Shown: positions 1-8,600 of the stretch, in pieces
Position numbering within the stretch: position 1 is the first letter of the stretch
Layout of the letters: each line of letters starts with the position of its first letter
NCBI GenBank assembly: GCA_017444045.1
Contig: JAFSXO010000075.1
Location: 1-15,910 of the forward strand
Length of the DNA: 15,910 bases
Direction of reading: 5' to 3'
Origin: a bacterium
GTDB lineage: Bacteria > Vulcanimicrobiota > Xenobia > Xenobiales > Xenobiaceae
Notes under the pieces: model-generated
Seen by the model: the letters and a program-made list of their open reading frames with translations, nothing else
Databases searched by the model: none
Told to the model about the DNA's origin: nothing
Translations under genes and position numbers: made by a program

Positions 1-312
1 AACGTCGTGAGACAGTTCGGTCCCTATCTGCTGTGGGCGTAGGATATTTGCGGGGCTCTGTTCCTAGTACGAGAGGACCGGAATGGACAGACCTCTGGTG
101 AACCGGTTGTGATGCCATTTGCAGAGCCGGGTAGCTATGTTTGGATCAGATAAACGCTGAAAGCATCTAAGCGTGAAACTGGCCCCAAGATAAGATATCC
201 CACCCCTTCGGGGGGTAAGACTCCAGGAAGACGACCTGGTTGATAGGCCGGATGTGTAAGTTCCGCAAGGGATTGAGCTAACCGGTACTAATAAGTCGAG
301 GACTTTGAGCTG
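1..312 (+). rRNA. 23S ribosomal RNA, 3' end (partial)
   Basis: This is the 3' end of the large-subunit rRNA, entering from the left edge. The universally conserved sarcin-ricin loop (AGTACGAGAGGACC) is at 66-79. The conserved terminal domain follows, including GTTGATAGGCCGGATGTGTA at 239-258 and the motif AACCGGTACTAATAAGTCGA at 280-299. The 3' terminus is estimated from similarity to known 23S ends and could be off by several bases. No protein gene is expected here. The 5S gene follows about 100 nt downstream, as in a normal 16S-23S-5S operon. Confidence 0.97.
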
Positions 313-412
313 AATGATTTCATATTTGGGTTCGTGGACTTGATCTTGCTTTTTGTGATACAGGTTGCTTTTGCTTTCAATGGTCTCTAGATTGTCTTGA
401 CAAGTATAAAAT

Positions 413-530
<118 letters not shown>

Positions 531-540
531 TTCACATATT

Positions 541-572
541 AGCCCTGGTCTTTATGGCTAGGGCTTTTTTAT
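541..572 (+). terminator. Intrinsic terminator of the rRNA operon
   Basis: The arms 541-550 (AGCCCTGGTC) and 556-565 (GGCTAGGGCT) pair over 10 bp with two G-U wobbles. They enclose the 5-nt loop TTTAT and are followed at once by a T run ending at 570. The position, 10 nt after 5S, fits the end of the ribosomal RNA transcript. Confidence 0.9.
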
Positions 573-599
573 TGCTATTGTTTGCTATTTAAGTATAAT
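572..599 (+). promoter_or_regulatory. Candidate sigma-70-type promoter for the small ORF and rarA
   Basis: A perfect TATAAT -10 box lies at 594-599, 16 bp downstream of TTGCTA (572-577; 4 of 6 matches to TTGACA). It sits directly behind the rRNA terminator and ahead of the small ORF and rarA. A start site about 7 nt after the -10 box would fall at about 606, the first base of an in-frame ATG, so a leaderless mRNA is possible. This is inferred from sequence only. Confidence 0.45.
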
Positions 600-605
600 A
601 CTGAT

Positions 606-824
606 ATGAATCAAATGGTATTGGCTGCCAAAATTGCTGCGATTATTTCTGCTATTGCCACAGAACTCTTGAAGCACTTCGGCTATGGTGGTATTGCTCA
701 GCTTACCATGATCGTGTTTATGTGCCTGTTTGGTATTTTGATTAAGTGCGCACCGAAAAGTACTTCTTTTTATTTTATTTTTGGTAGCGTATTGTTTATT
801 TTTTACGAATATTGCACTTTGTAG
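606..824 (+). CDS. Small hypothetical membrane protein
   Basis: This is an ORF of 72 codons from the ATG at 606; the reading frame also opens eight codons earlier at a TTG (582). The product is strongly hydrophobic, with three likely membrane stretches: roughly residues 5-21, 33-47 and 52-68 counted from the ATG at 606. It has no recognisable family signature. The DNA is visibly more A+T-rich than rarA, and the ORF ends 10 bp before the rarA ATG, so the two could be co-transcribed. No Shine-Dalgarno site precedes either ATG (606 or 615). The nearby TATAAT box could instead give a leaderless message. It may be a real small membrane protein or a chance ORF in an AT-rich leader. Confidence 0.4.
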   Translation: MNQMVLAAKIAAIISAIATELLKHFGYGGIAQLTMIVFMCLFGILIKCAPKSTSFYFIFGSVLFIFYEYCTL

Positions 825-834
825 ATAGGCGCAT

Positions 835-2238
835 ATGGCAAAGCGGCAGAATAATGACGACAGTTTAAGTCTGTTTGACGATTTTCGTGAGCGCCAGAGC
901 TGTGCGCCCCCGTCTGATAAGGAAGGCGCGGTCTTGGAGCCCTTGGCCGCGCGGATGCGGCCGCGCACCTTAGACGAATACGTAGGCCAGCGCCATTTGG
1001 TTGGCCCCGGCCGGGTGCTGCGCCATCTGCTCGAATGCGACCGTCTGCCCTCCATGATCTTCTGGGGGCCTCCCGGTACCGGCAAAACCAGCCTGGCCCG
1101 CCTGATGGCCACGCTCACCAAGGGGCATTTTATCGCGCTGTCTGCGGTGACCGCCGGCGTTGCCGAGGTGCGCAAGGTCGTGGCCGAGGCCCGCGGACGC
1201 TGGGATCTGTCCAGGGTGCGCACAGTGCTGTTTTTGGACGAGATCCACCGCTTCAGCAAGTCTCAGCAGGACGTGATTTTGCCCCACGTTGAAGACGGAA
1301 CGATTACCCTTGTCGGTGCAACTACCGAGAACCCATCCTTTCAGGTTGTGGGTCCCTTGCTTTCGCGCTGCCGCGTTTTTACGCTCTACTCCCTAAAGCC
1401 TGAGGAGGTAGTCGTTCTGCTGCGCCGCGCTCTGCAGGACGAGGAGCGCGGCCTAGGCCGTCTGAAAATTACCGTCAGCGACGAGGTGCTGCAGGCGCTG
1501 GCCAGTGCCTGCGGCGGCGATGCCCGCGCTTCTCTGAATGGTTTGGAGGAGGCCTGTAATTCGCTGCAGCCCGATGAGAATGGCTGCCTGGTGCTGACCC
1601 ATGAGCATGTGGCCGAAACGCTGGGAAAAAATATCGCGCATCATTATCGGGCCGGCGAGGGGCATTACGATATTATTTCGGCCATGATTAAGTCCATCCG
1701 CGGCAGCGATCCCGACGCTGGCCTGTACTGGCTGGCGCGCCTGTTGGAAGGCGGAGAAGACCCTCTGTTTATCGCCCGCCGTTTGGTTATTCTAGCTTCT
1801 GAAGATGTGGGGCTGGCGGATTCAAACGGTCTGACTGTGGCCATGGCCGCCCAGCAGGCTGTGCATTTTATTGGTATGCCGGAAGGGTATTATCCGCTGG
1901 CGCACGCTGTATTGTATCTGTCTTTGGCTCCTAAATCCAACAGCGTCGGTATGTCCTACGGCAGGGCTTTGGAAGCGGTCAGAAGCGATCCCGGGGCGGC
2001 TGTTCCCCTGCATCTTCGCAACGCCCCTACTAAGCTTATGGAGCGTCTTGGCTATGGGAAGGGATATAAATACGCGCACGATTTTCCCGAGCATTACGCC
2101 AAACAGGATTACCTGCCCGAGAGCTTGCGGGGACAGCGTTTTTATCAGCCCGGCAATTTGGGCATGGAGCGGCGTTTTGCCCTATGGCAGCAGCATCTTC
2201 GCGGGGAGGACCAGGGCTCAGGGCAAGGTGAAAAATGA
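835..2238 (+). CDS. rarA: Replication-associated recombination protein A (RarA/MgsA), AAA+ ATPase
   Basis: This 467-residue protein has the usual length of the RarA/MgsA/WRNIP1 family, clamp-loader-like AAA+ ATPases that act at stalled or gapped replication forks. Visible motifs are the family start PLAARMRPRTLDEYVGQ (residues 36-52), Walker A GPPGTGKT (78-85), Walker B LFLDEIHR (132-139), sensor 1 GATTENPS (161-168) and the arginine-finger region LLSRCRVF (175-182). The C-terminal tetramerisation and MgsA domain is recognisable from GSDPDAGLYWLARLLEGG, SEDVGLAD and, near the end, YKYAHDFPEHYAKQ. The N-terminus carries SLSLFDDF (residues 10-17), close to a beta-clamp-binding pentapeptide. The ATG at 835 has only a weak purine-rich stretch upstream. 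The next gene starts after a 177-bp gap, so rarA probably ends its transcript or is only loosely linked downstream. Confidence 0.96.
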   Translation: MAKRQNNDDSLSLFDDFRERQSCAPPSDKEGAVLEPLAARMRPRTLDEYVGQRHLVGPGRVLRHLLECDRLPSMIFWGPPGTGKTSLARLMATLTKGHFIALSAVTAGVAEVRKVVAEARGRWDLSRVRTVLFLDEIHRFSKSQQDVILPHVEDGTITLVGATTENPSFQVVGPLLSRCRVFTLYSLKPEEVVVLLRRALQDEERGLGRLKITVSDEVLQALASACGGDARASLNGLEEACNSLQPDENGCLVLTHEHVAETLGKNIAHHYRAGEGHYDIISAMIKSIRGSDPDAGLYWLARLLEGGEDPLFIARRLVILASEDVGLADSNGLTVAMAAQQAVHFIGMPEGYYPLAHAVLYLSLAPKSNSVGMSYGRALEAVRSDPGAAVPLHLRNAPTKLMERLGYGKGYKYAHDFPEHYAKQDYLPESLRGQRFYQPGNLGMERRFALWQQHLRGEDQGSGQGEK

Positions 2239-2271
2239 TGGCGCTGCGAACGCGCAATAGTTCGTGGGGCA

Positions 2272-2300
2272 CTCACAATAATAATCTGCGCTTATATAAA
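2272..2300 (+). promoter_or_regulatory. Candidate promoter upstream of the 2416 gene
   Basis: CTCACA (2272-2277; 4 of 6 matches to TTGACA) is spaced 17 bp from TATAAA (2295-2300). It lies in the 177-bp gap after rarA, about 110 nt before the next start codon. Matches are modest and the call is tentative. Confidence 0.3.
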
Positions 2301-2401
2301 AAATGACATTATCCCCAGACGTAGAAGCAGAATACTCATGAGTTAGCTGATGGATGCGTCAGCGTATTCATCGCCTAAGCATAACGACATAGTTCACATA
2401 T

Positions 2402-2407
2402 AAGGAG
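2402..2407 (+). promoter_or_regulatory. Strong Shine-Dalgarno site deciding a GTG start
   Basis: AAGGAG lies 8 nt upstream of the GTG at 2416. It supports GTG as the true start of the 146-residue gene in place of the internal ATG at 2437. Confidence 0.75.
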
Positions 2408-2415
2408 TTAAGCAC

Positions 2416-2856
2416 GTGCCGCCAACAGATGAGGAAATGAGAACGCACGAATTTAATGAAGAGGAATTTCACCGCGCTTACTTTCTGTTAGCCGTTTATG
2501 CGCATGAGTTAATCAGGCGGCAGGAATATATGCCCGAGTCTATTTGGCGCGGCCAGATGAAAGGCAGTGATGATTTTGATGAAACGGTCGCTGATTTAGT
2601 TGCCAGAGAGCTAGTTCTGAAGGTAGATATAAGCGACGGTTCTGTGGGTTATGCCATAACCGAATCCGGCCAGGCTTTGGTTTGGCTGTATTCTGATGTG
2701 ATCCGCGATGTATGGAAAAAGAATATGAACGGCGAAGGCGATGCGCTGATCGATTATCTGGTTGCCAGTTTAGATGCCTATGCCAATGAGGTGCGCCAGC
2801 AGGCCATTGCTGCCAGAGAACAGGAAAACGCTAGTGGACAGGAGGCCGCCGAGTAA
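2416..2856 (+). CDS. Hypothetical protein, possible winged-helix fold
   Basis: This 146-residue acidic soluble protein starts at GTG behind a strong AAGGAG site. I do not recognise the family. Residues 55-92 run as a helix (ETVADLVARELVL) followed by a probable beta wing and then YAITESGQALVWLY. That order, a helix then a Y-x-[IL]-T-E-x-G-x-x-L pattern, is what the wing and last helix of many winged-helix DNA-binding proteins look like, so a regulator or DNA-interacting role is possible. The last 35 residues are predicted helical, rich in Ala, Glu and Gln, and probably flexible. There are no membrane segments. It lies 36 bp upstream of nfo on the same strand and could share its transcript. 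Function is otherwise unknown. Confidence 0.75.
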   Translation: MPPTDEEMRTHEFNEEEFHRAYFLLAVYAHELIRRQEYMPESIWRGQMKGSDDFDETVADLVARELVLKVDISDGSVGYAITESGQALVWLYSDVIRDVWKKNMNGEGDALIDYLVASLDAYANEVRQQAIAAREQENASGQEAAE

Positions 2857-2892
2857 AGCAGGCGTGTCCTGACGGCGCTGCAGTGGAATTAT

Positions 2893-3723
2893 ATGCTAAT
2901 AGGCTGTCATTTGTCCTCCTCCCGTGGCTTTATGAGCATGGCGCATACGGCTAAGTCCATAGGCGCCAACGTATTTCAGTTCTATACGCGCAATCCTCGC
3001 GGCAGTGCGGCTAAGGATATCGATCCCCAGGACGCGGCAGATTTTGTGGCCTGCCAGCGTTCAGGGGAGATAGGGCCGATAGTCGCTCACGCGCCTTACA
3101 CCCTGAATGCCTGTTCCGACGATCCGTCCAAGCGCGCTTTTGCCAAGCGCACTATGGCCGACGATCTGCGGCGCATGGAATTTGTGCCCCATAATTTTTA
3201 CAATCTTCATCCCGGCAGCCATATGGGCCAGGGGCTGGAGACCGGAGTTGCCCAGATCGCGGAAATGCTCAGCGAGGTTATGAAGCCGGAGCAGACGACG
3301 ACGGTGCTGCTGGAGACTATGGCCGGCAAGGGACGCGAGGTCGGTTCGCGTTTTGAAGAGCTGAAAATGATAATCGAACGCACCGCGCTGGGTGAGCGCT
3401 TAGGCGTGTGCTTTGATACCTGCCATACCTGGGACAGCGGCTATGATGTCGTCGGCTCCTTGGAGGCGGTGCTGGAGGAATTCGATAGGGTTCTGGGGCT
3501 GGAGCGTTTGCGGGTGATTCATCTGAACGACAGTATGAACGCCAGAACTTCACATAAAGACCGCCACGCGGTGATCGGCGCGGGCAAGCTCGGCGAAGAG
3601 GCTATTGTTCGCATTATTAATCATCCCAATTTGCGCCATCTGCCTTTTATTCTGGAGACCCCGAATGAACTTGAAGGCTACGCCCGCGAGATAGCTTGCC
3701 TGCGCGCGCAGTGGCACGGCTAA
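2893..3723 (+). CDS. nfo: Deoxyribonuclease IV (endonuclease IV, AP endonuclease)
   Basis: This 276-residue TIM-barrel AP endonuclease cleaves the DNA backbone 5' to abasic sites in base excision repair. The family signatures are intact: NLHPGSHMGQG (104-114), LETMAGKGREVGSRFEEL (140-157), GVCFDTCHTWDSGYD (171-185) and HLNDSMNARTSHKDRHAVIG (210-229). All nine ligands of the trinuclear zinc site can be matched by alignment to E. coli Nfo: H66, H106, E141, D175, H178, H210, D223, H225 and E255. Length is normal. No clear Shine-Dalgarno site precedes the ATG, but the start MLIGCHLSSSRG aligns with the family N-terminus. Four bases separate its stop from the next gene, which suggests an operon with the solute-binding protein, although the functions are unrelated. 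Confidence 0.97.
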   Translation: MLIGCHLSSSRGFMSMAHTAKSIGANVFQFYTRNPRGSAAKDIDPQDAADFVACQRSGEIGPIVAHAPYTLNACSDDPSKRAFAKRTMADDLRRMEFVPHNFYNLHPGSHMGQGLETGVAQIAEMLSEVMKPEQTTTVLLETMAGKGREVGSRFEELKMIIERTALGERLGVCFDTCHTWDSGYDVVGSLEAVLEEFDRVLGLERLRVIHLNDSMNARTSHKDRHAVIGAGKLGEEAIVRIINHPNLRHLPFILETPNELEGYAREIACLRAQWHG

Positions 3724-3727
3724 AGCG

Positions 3728-5347
3728 ATGGCATTGCAGAGAAATAGCTTTCCTTGGTTCTTTTTAATGCTTACTGTCCTGCTCTGCGCAGTGGCGGCGG
3801 CATTTTATTTAAGAGCCTCCTGCCCGGGCCTTTTGGCCGCGCGGCAGAATTTGGTTATAGCTACTGCAGATGCTTTTGGAGAGCTGGATCCCGCCAAGGC
3901 TGTGTCGCTGGACAACAGCCGTTCCCTGTACAGCGTTTATGAGACGCTGGTGCGCCCCGGAGATCGACCCGGGCAGGTGATACCCTGGCTGGCAGAAAGC
4001 TGGCAAAGCCAGGAAAATGGGCGGATCTGGATTTTCAGCCTGCGCCAGGGCATATTATTTCACGATGGCAGTGAGTTTAATGCCGAAGCCGTGGTAAAAG
4101 CTTTCAGCCGCAGCTGGGGGCAGGAGGGCATGCGCAGCGGCGCATACGCTTTTCACCGCGCGCTTCTGAGCGAGTGCGGGCATCCTCTTCTGCTAAAGGC
4201 TAAGGCCTTAGATCCTCATACTGTATATATCGAGCTGCGCAAGCCGTTGGTGGATTTTCTGGAAATACTGGCTTTGCCGGCTCTGTCCGTTACTGCTGTA
4301 CCTAAGCTGGCTAACCAGAATACCGATCCTGAAAAAGCCTGGCTTGTAGGCACAGGGCCCTACTTTATTGATGAGTGCTGCCCTGGACGAAGGCTGGTGC
4401 TGCAGCGCTTTGAAGGCTACTGGCACCATTCTCCCACCTGGAAGCGTTTGGTATTCCTGCACACAGCTTCGGCGGCGTTGCGTACGCGCCAGGCCGAGCG
4501 CGGCGTTGCCGATGTGTCCTTCGTAGTGGGCAGGAATGGCTTGGAGCGTCTGAAGGCTGTTCCCGAGGTTAGGCTTTTGCCCCATCCTGGCCGAGCCTAT
4601 TGGAGGCTGGTGCTTAACTGTGCGCGCTGGCCGTTTAGGGACATTCGCTGCAGGTTCGGTCTGCAGTACGCTTTTGATAAAGGCGCTCTTGTGGCCAAAT
4701 ACCTGGGGACGCAGGGCGAGGTCGCGTATACCTGCCTGTCTGCAGACAGCTGGGCATATCCCGACGGTTTGGGCGAAGCGAAATGCGATTTGGCTAAAGC
4801 CAGGTCTTGGTTTGCCAAAGCCTATGGCAAGGACTTCGACATTAATGCCGAAGGGCCTGAGCTTCTGTACGACAGAGACGCTATGGGCGCCGAAGACTGT
4901 GCGGAGCTGCCCGATGAGCTGGCTAAAGAGCTGAGCCAGACTGGCCTGACGGCCAGCGTATCTGGGGCTGGCAGCGAGGATTATCTGCGGCGGCTGGCTA
5001 CGGGGTCTTTTCAGATGGCTCTGCTGGTAGGAGAGCGCGGCGTAAGCGATCCCGATGTTGAGCTTAGCAGACAGTGGTATGACGGAGTGGCCAGCGTAGG
5101 CTTGGTCAATACTGCCAATTATTCCAGTGAGCGCTTTATTCAGGCCCTGAACGAAGCGCGCACGGTATCCGGGGATGACGCAAGGCGCAAGGCGTACGCC
5201 CGGGCTATTAATTACCTTAAGGAAGGTGCCGCCGAGGTTCCTCTGGCGTGGTCGGCTGTCGTCAGCGCCTGCCGCAGCGATATCATTGGCATTGAGGTGA
5301 ACCGTCTGAATATGTTTGACTTAAGCGAGGCGAAAATTGAGCCATGA
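3728..5347 (+). CDS. ABC-type oligopeptide/nickel-family (family 5) extracellular solute-binding protein
   Basis: This 539-residue protein has an N-terminal hydrophobic segment (about residues 9-28) followed by the SBP_bac_5 (OppA/DppA/NikA-like) fold. Supporting motifs are the early LVIATADAFGELDPAKA, the block W-x-F-x-LR-x-GI-x-FHDG (101-114) with FNAEAVV just after (117-123), and TGPYFIDE in the middle third. The family binds peptides, nickel complexes or other solutes outside the inner membrane and delivers them to an ABC permease. A cysteine at 32 follows the hydrophobic segment, but LRAS-C is a poor lipobox (Arg at -3), so an uncleaved membrane anchor or ordinary signal peptide is as likely as a lipoprotein. 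No permease or ATPase genes lie alongside. It starts 4 bp after nfo, and its TGA overlaps the next ATG. The ligand cannot be inferred. Confidence 0.88.
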   Translation: MALQRNSFPWFFLMLTVLLCAVAAAFYLRASCPGLLAARQNLVIATADAFGELDPAKAVSLDNSRSLYSVYETLVRPGDRPGQVIPWLAESWQSQENGRIWIFSLRQGILFHDGSEFNAEAVVKAFSRSWGQEGMRSGAYAFHRALLSECGHPLLLKAKALDPHTVYIELRKPLVDFLEILALPALSVTAVPKLANQNTDPEKAWLVGTGPYFIDECCPGRRLVLQRFEGYWHHSPTWKRLVFLHTASAALRTRQAERGVADVSFVVGRNGLERLKAVPEVRLLPHPGRAYWRLVLNCARWPFRDIRCRFGLQYAFDKGALVAKYLGTQGEVAYTCLSADSWAYPDGLGEAKCDLAKARSWFAKAYGKDFDINAEGPELLYDRDAMGAEDCAELPDELAKELSQTGLTASVSGAGSEDYLRRLATGSFQMALLVGERGVSDPDVELSRQWYDGVASVGLVNTANYSSERFIQALNEARTVSGDDARRKAYARAINYLKEGAAEVPLAWSAVVSACRSDIIGIEVNRLNMFDLSEAKIEP

Positions 5348-5565
5348 GTGAAGCTGCTGCGGCGGAGCAGAACCTGAGGTTCCAGCAGAGCGGCGAAGCT
5401 TTTGCTGCTCTGCGCAAGATTTTTATTAGAGATTTTCCCGAAAAGGGGTCTGCTTATTGTCCGCGGGTTCCTATTGCGGTAAAATTACTGTTAGAGGGCT
5501 TCCGCAGCTTAAGGGAGCGGAGCCGGGACGCTTATGGTGTTAGAGGCGGACTGGCGCTCATTTAG
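5344..5565 (+). CDS. Small hypothetical protein translationally coupled to the solute-binding protein
   Basis: This 73-codon ORF begins in the ATGA overlap with the stop of the solute-binding protein gene, the usual arrangement of translational coupling. The product is soluble and mixed-charge, with an Ala/Glu-rich N-terminus, a central RKIFIRDFPEKG and a likely helix around residues 44-58 (VKLLLEGFRSLRERS). I recognise no family. The ORF ends 83 bp before the kinase gene. The overlap supports reality; the short length, lack of homology and arginine-rich tail argue for caution. It could also be a chance extension. Confidence 0.45.
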   Translation: MSEAAAAEQNLRFQQSGEAFAALRKIFIRDFPEKGSAYCPRVPIAVKLLLEGFRSLRERSRDAYGVRGGLALI

Positions 5566-5595
5566 GCGGCCTTAGCTAGGTGCGGGCGCGGCAGC

Positions 5596-5623
5596 TTGCT
5601 GCTGTTGTATCAAGGTTTATAAG
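5596..5623 (+). promoter_or_regulatory. Candidate promoter for the kinase-TPR gene
   Basis: TTGCTG (5596-5601) is spaced 16 bp from TATAAG (5618-5623; 5 of 6 matches to TATAAT), inside the 83-bp gap before the kinase start. AGGTGGAAGG (5633-5642) serves as the ribosome-binding region. The -35 match is weak. Confidence 0.35.
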
Positions 5624-5648
5624 TTAGCGATCAGGTGGAAGGCTAGTA

Positions 5649-8600
5649 ATGGACGATCCGGTTTATGTTGGACGCTATCGCGTAATAGAAGAGTTGGGCC
5701 GTGGCGGAATGGGTATAGTTTACCGCGGCGAGGATCCTGTCTTGGAACGTCCTGTTGCCATAAAAGTGCTGCTTCAGAAGCGCTTAAATCAGAAGATGGT
5801 GGAGCGCTTTCTGCGCGAGGCCAAAACCGCGGCGCGCCTGGACAGTCCCTACATCGTTAAGATCCACGACATTGGCCAGGTTGACGATGTATATTTTATC
5901 GTGATGGAGCTGGTCGACGGCTGTGCCTTCAGCAGTATGATCGAAGAGGACGTGGTGCCTAGGCCGGCGCAGCTGCGGGAGCGCCTGGGGATTTTCCGCC
6001 AGGTTTTGGAGGCCGTTAATTATGCGCACGAGAACCAGGTAATACATCGCGATCTTAAGCCCGACAATATAATGGTCAGCAAAAGCGGCCGGGTGAAGGT
6101 GATGGACTTTGGTCTGGCCTTTTTCCAGGGGCACCACTCCCTGACGGAGGTCGGCCAGGTTATGGGTACGGCTGCCTATGTCTCGCCCGAGCAGGCGCAG
6201 GGCAAAATTACCGACAATCGCACAGATATTTATTCCTTAGGGGTCATTCTTTTCGAGATTATCACGGGAAGCTGGCCGTTTACCGCTACCAACCCGTTGG
6301 ATATGTTCCGCAAGGTGGCGGAAATGCCGCCGCCGTCTCCGCGCTCAATCAATCCTACGATCTCTCTGGAGCTGGACAGCCTGGTGCTGCGTATGCTGGC
6401 CAAAAGGCCCGAGGATCGTTTTCAGAATATACGCGAGATTTTGGCCGTATACGATGCCGCCGTGGCCGCTAACTCTGCCGAAGAGGCAGTAGCTCCCATT
6501 CCTATGGTGGCCGCGCCTGCCAAGCCTCTGGCTCCGGGTGAATTTGATGCGCAGGCTTTGCTGGATTCTATCGTCTCCAGCTCTGATATCAGCAAGGAGT
6601 GGCTCGATCATATCAATTTGGAGGAGGCGCTGTCAGATACGGCGCCGGTAGCCAGTCTGTCCGCCGGTACCCCAAAACGGCCCACGCCTTTGGCTCCAGG
6701 TCCGGCTCTGCGCCAGGCGATTGACCAGACCAGCGTCGATGTAGGCGGGGCAAAGTCTGGGTCTGGGCAGGTGCCCGCGTTTGTTCCTCCCGCCTCCCTG
6801 GCCGCGGCGCTCTCTGCTTCCGCGCCTGCGCCTTCTGCCGACGGGCAGGCGGCCTCTGCTGCCCATGGCTTTGCGGCTGATCATTCCAAGGAAGAGGCGC
6901 TTCTGCCGACCCAGGCTGTGTCTCCGGCGCAGTATACGAGTGCGCCTCCCAAACCGTCTAACGGGCCAGCCGGCGCGGGCGGACTGAATAAGCCGTATGT
7001 TACGGCCGTAAAGAGCGGGGCGGTCGCCTCAAACTCCTGGATGGCCAATGTCGCCAGCGACAGCGGCCAGGGCGGCGGCCGCGTGGAGAATCTGCTCGGC
7101 CGACTGCAGCGTCAGGAAGAGCAGGTTGAGGCCATATCGGCCAATATAGGCGTTGGCGAGGAGTCGCTGTTCTGTCCAAAATGCGGAGCGGAGAACCAAG
7201 CCAGCTCTAAAGTTTGCGAGAAATGCGGCTCCACCCTGTCCATTTCGCAGTACATATCCCAGCGCGAGGCGGCCAATTATCTGGAAGAGGGCAAATCGCT
7301 TTACGAAAAGGCCAACTATAACGAGGCAATAGTCTCCCTGCTGCAGGCGATAAGCAAGGACAGCAATTCCAGCGAAGCCTATCTTTACTTGGGGCGCGCC
7401 TATTTGGAGACTGGCAATTATGGGGAAGCCCATAATGCTATTGAGCGGGCTGTCAATCTGTCTACCGATGCCCAGCCTTATGTGGCGCTGGCTGATTTCT
7501 ATCAGTATACCGGCCAGCCAGAGATGGTTATTTCCGCGCTGCAGCATGCCTTGGACCGCGAGGAGATGGATACGGGCACGCGCTGCCGTCTGGCCTTTTC
7601 CTATCGCGAAATGGGGCGCCTCGATGCGGCTATACAGGAATACCGCCGGGTCGTAGAGATAGACCCTCAGCATCTGGAAGCCAATAGGCAGCTGGGTATG
7701 ATACTTGCCGACTGCCAGCGCTATGACGAGGCCATTACCTACCTGGAGCAGGTCTGCTATTTAGACCCCCGCGACAGCAGTGCCTATAGTCTGCTTTCGC
7801 GCCTGTATATTCAGGCTGGGCGCATCTCTAAGGCTCAGCAGCTGCTGCGCAACGCGCTTCAGTATGACGACTGCAACGCTACCCTGCACTCAGAGCTGGC
7901 CACTCTGTATCTGGCGCAGAATCAGGGACAGCAGGCGGTTGACGAGCTGAACGCGTCGCTGGAGCTGGATCCGGGCAATACCGAGGCTTCTGCGCGTCTG
8001 GCCACTCTGCTTTATCAGCATGGCCAGGTGAGCGATGCGGTCACCCAGCTAGAGCAGGCGCTTGTGCACCATCCTCAGGACGTGAGGCTTCACCGCCAGC
8101 TTGGTGAGATATACATGCTGGCCGGCCATTTGGAAAAGGCTCTGGATCACTTTGAGGCGCTGGTGGCGCTCGATCCTCAGAGCGCGGAGCTTTACAACCG
8201 TCTTGGCCGCATCTATCAGAAAAAGCGCTACGACAGCGAATCCATTAACGCCTACCGCAAGGCCGTGGAGCTGCATCCGGTCAATTCGGCTTACCGTGAA
8301 GACCTGGCGATGGCGTACTATACCACTGGGGATCTGGAGCCGGCGGCTCAGGAGTTTGCCAAAGCGGCTCGTTTGGACTATAAGAATCCTGATTATCCCA
8401 AGGCGCTGGGAATTATCTATGTCGATCTGGGACGCTATGATGAAGCTGTCCGCCAGTTCCAGCAGAGCATAAGCCTGAATAACAATGATGCTCAGGCCCA
8501 CGGTATGCTGGGCAAGGCGCTGGCTGGTCAGGGGCTGAATAACCTGGCCATTATGGAGTTTCAGCATGCGCTGGAGCTGGCCCCGCAGTGGTATTTCTTA

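Noticed and set aside
397..410. TTGACA and TATAAA just before 5S rRNA
   Set aside because: The hexamers are only 2 bp apart, far too close for a promoter; 5S is expected to come from processing of the rRNA transcript.
313..412. Possible tRNA in the 23S-5S spacer
   Set aside because: There is no T-loop (GTTCRA) motif or acceptor stem, and the spacer is too short and A+T-rich.
585..1259. 224-codon minus-strand ORF over the small ORF and the 5' half of rarA
   Set aside because: It lies antisense to the clearly conserved Walker A region of rarA, is Arg/Ser-rich and shows no family motif; it is a shadow of GC-biased codons.
7029..7673. 214-codon minus-strand ORF inside the kinase-TPR gene
   Set aside because: It is antisense to the zinc ribbon and first TPR units and has no recognisable domain. 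Repetitive TPR coding naturally keeps opposite frames open.
8049..8567. 172-codon minus-strand ORF inside the TPR region
   Set aside because: It mirrors TPR codons, has no ribosome-binding site or family signature, and is fully explained by the plus-strand repeats.
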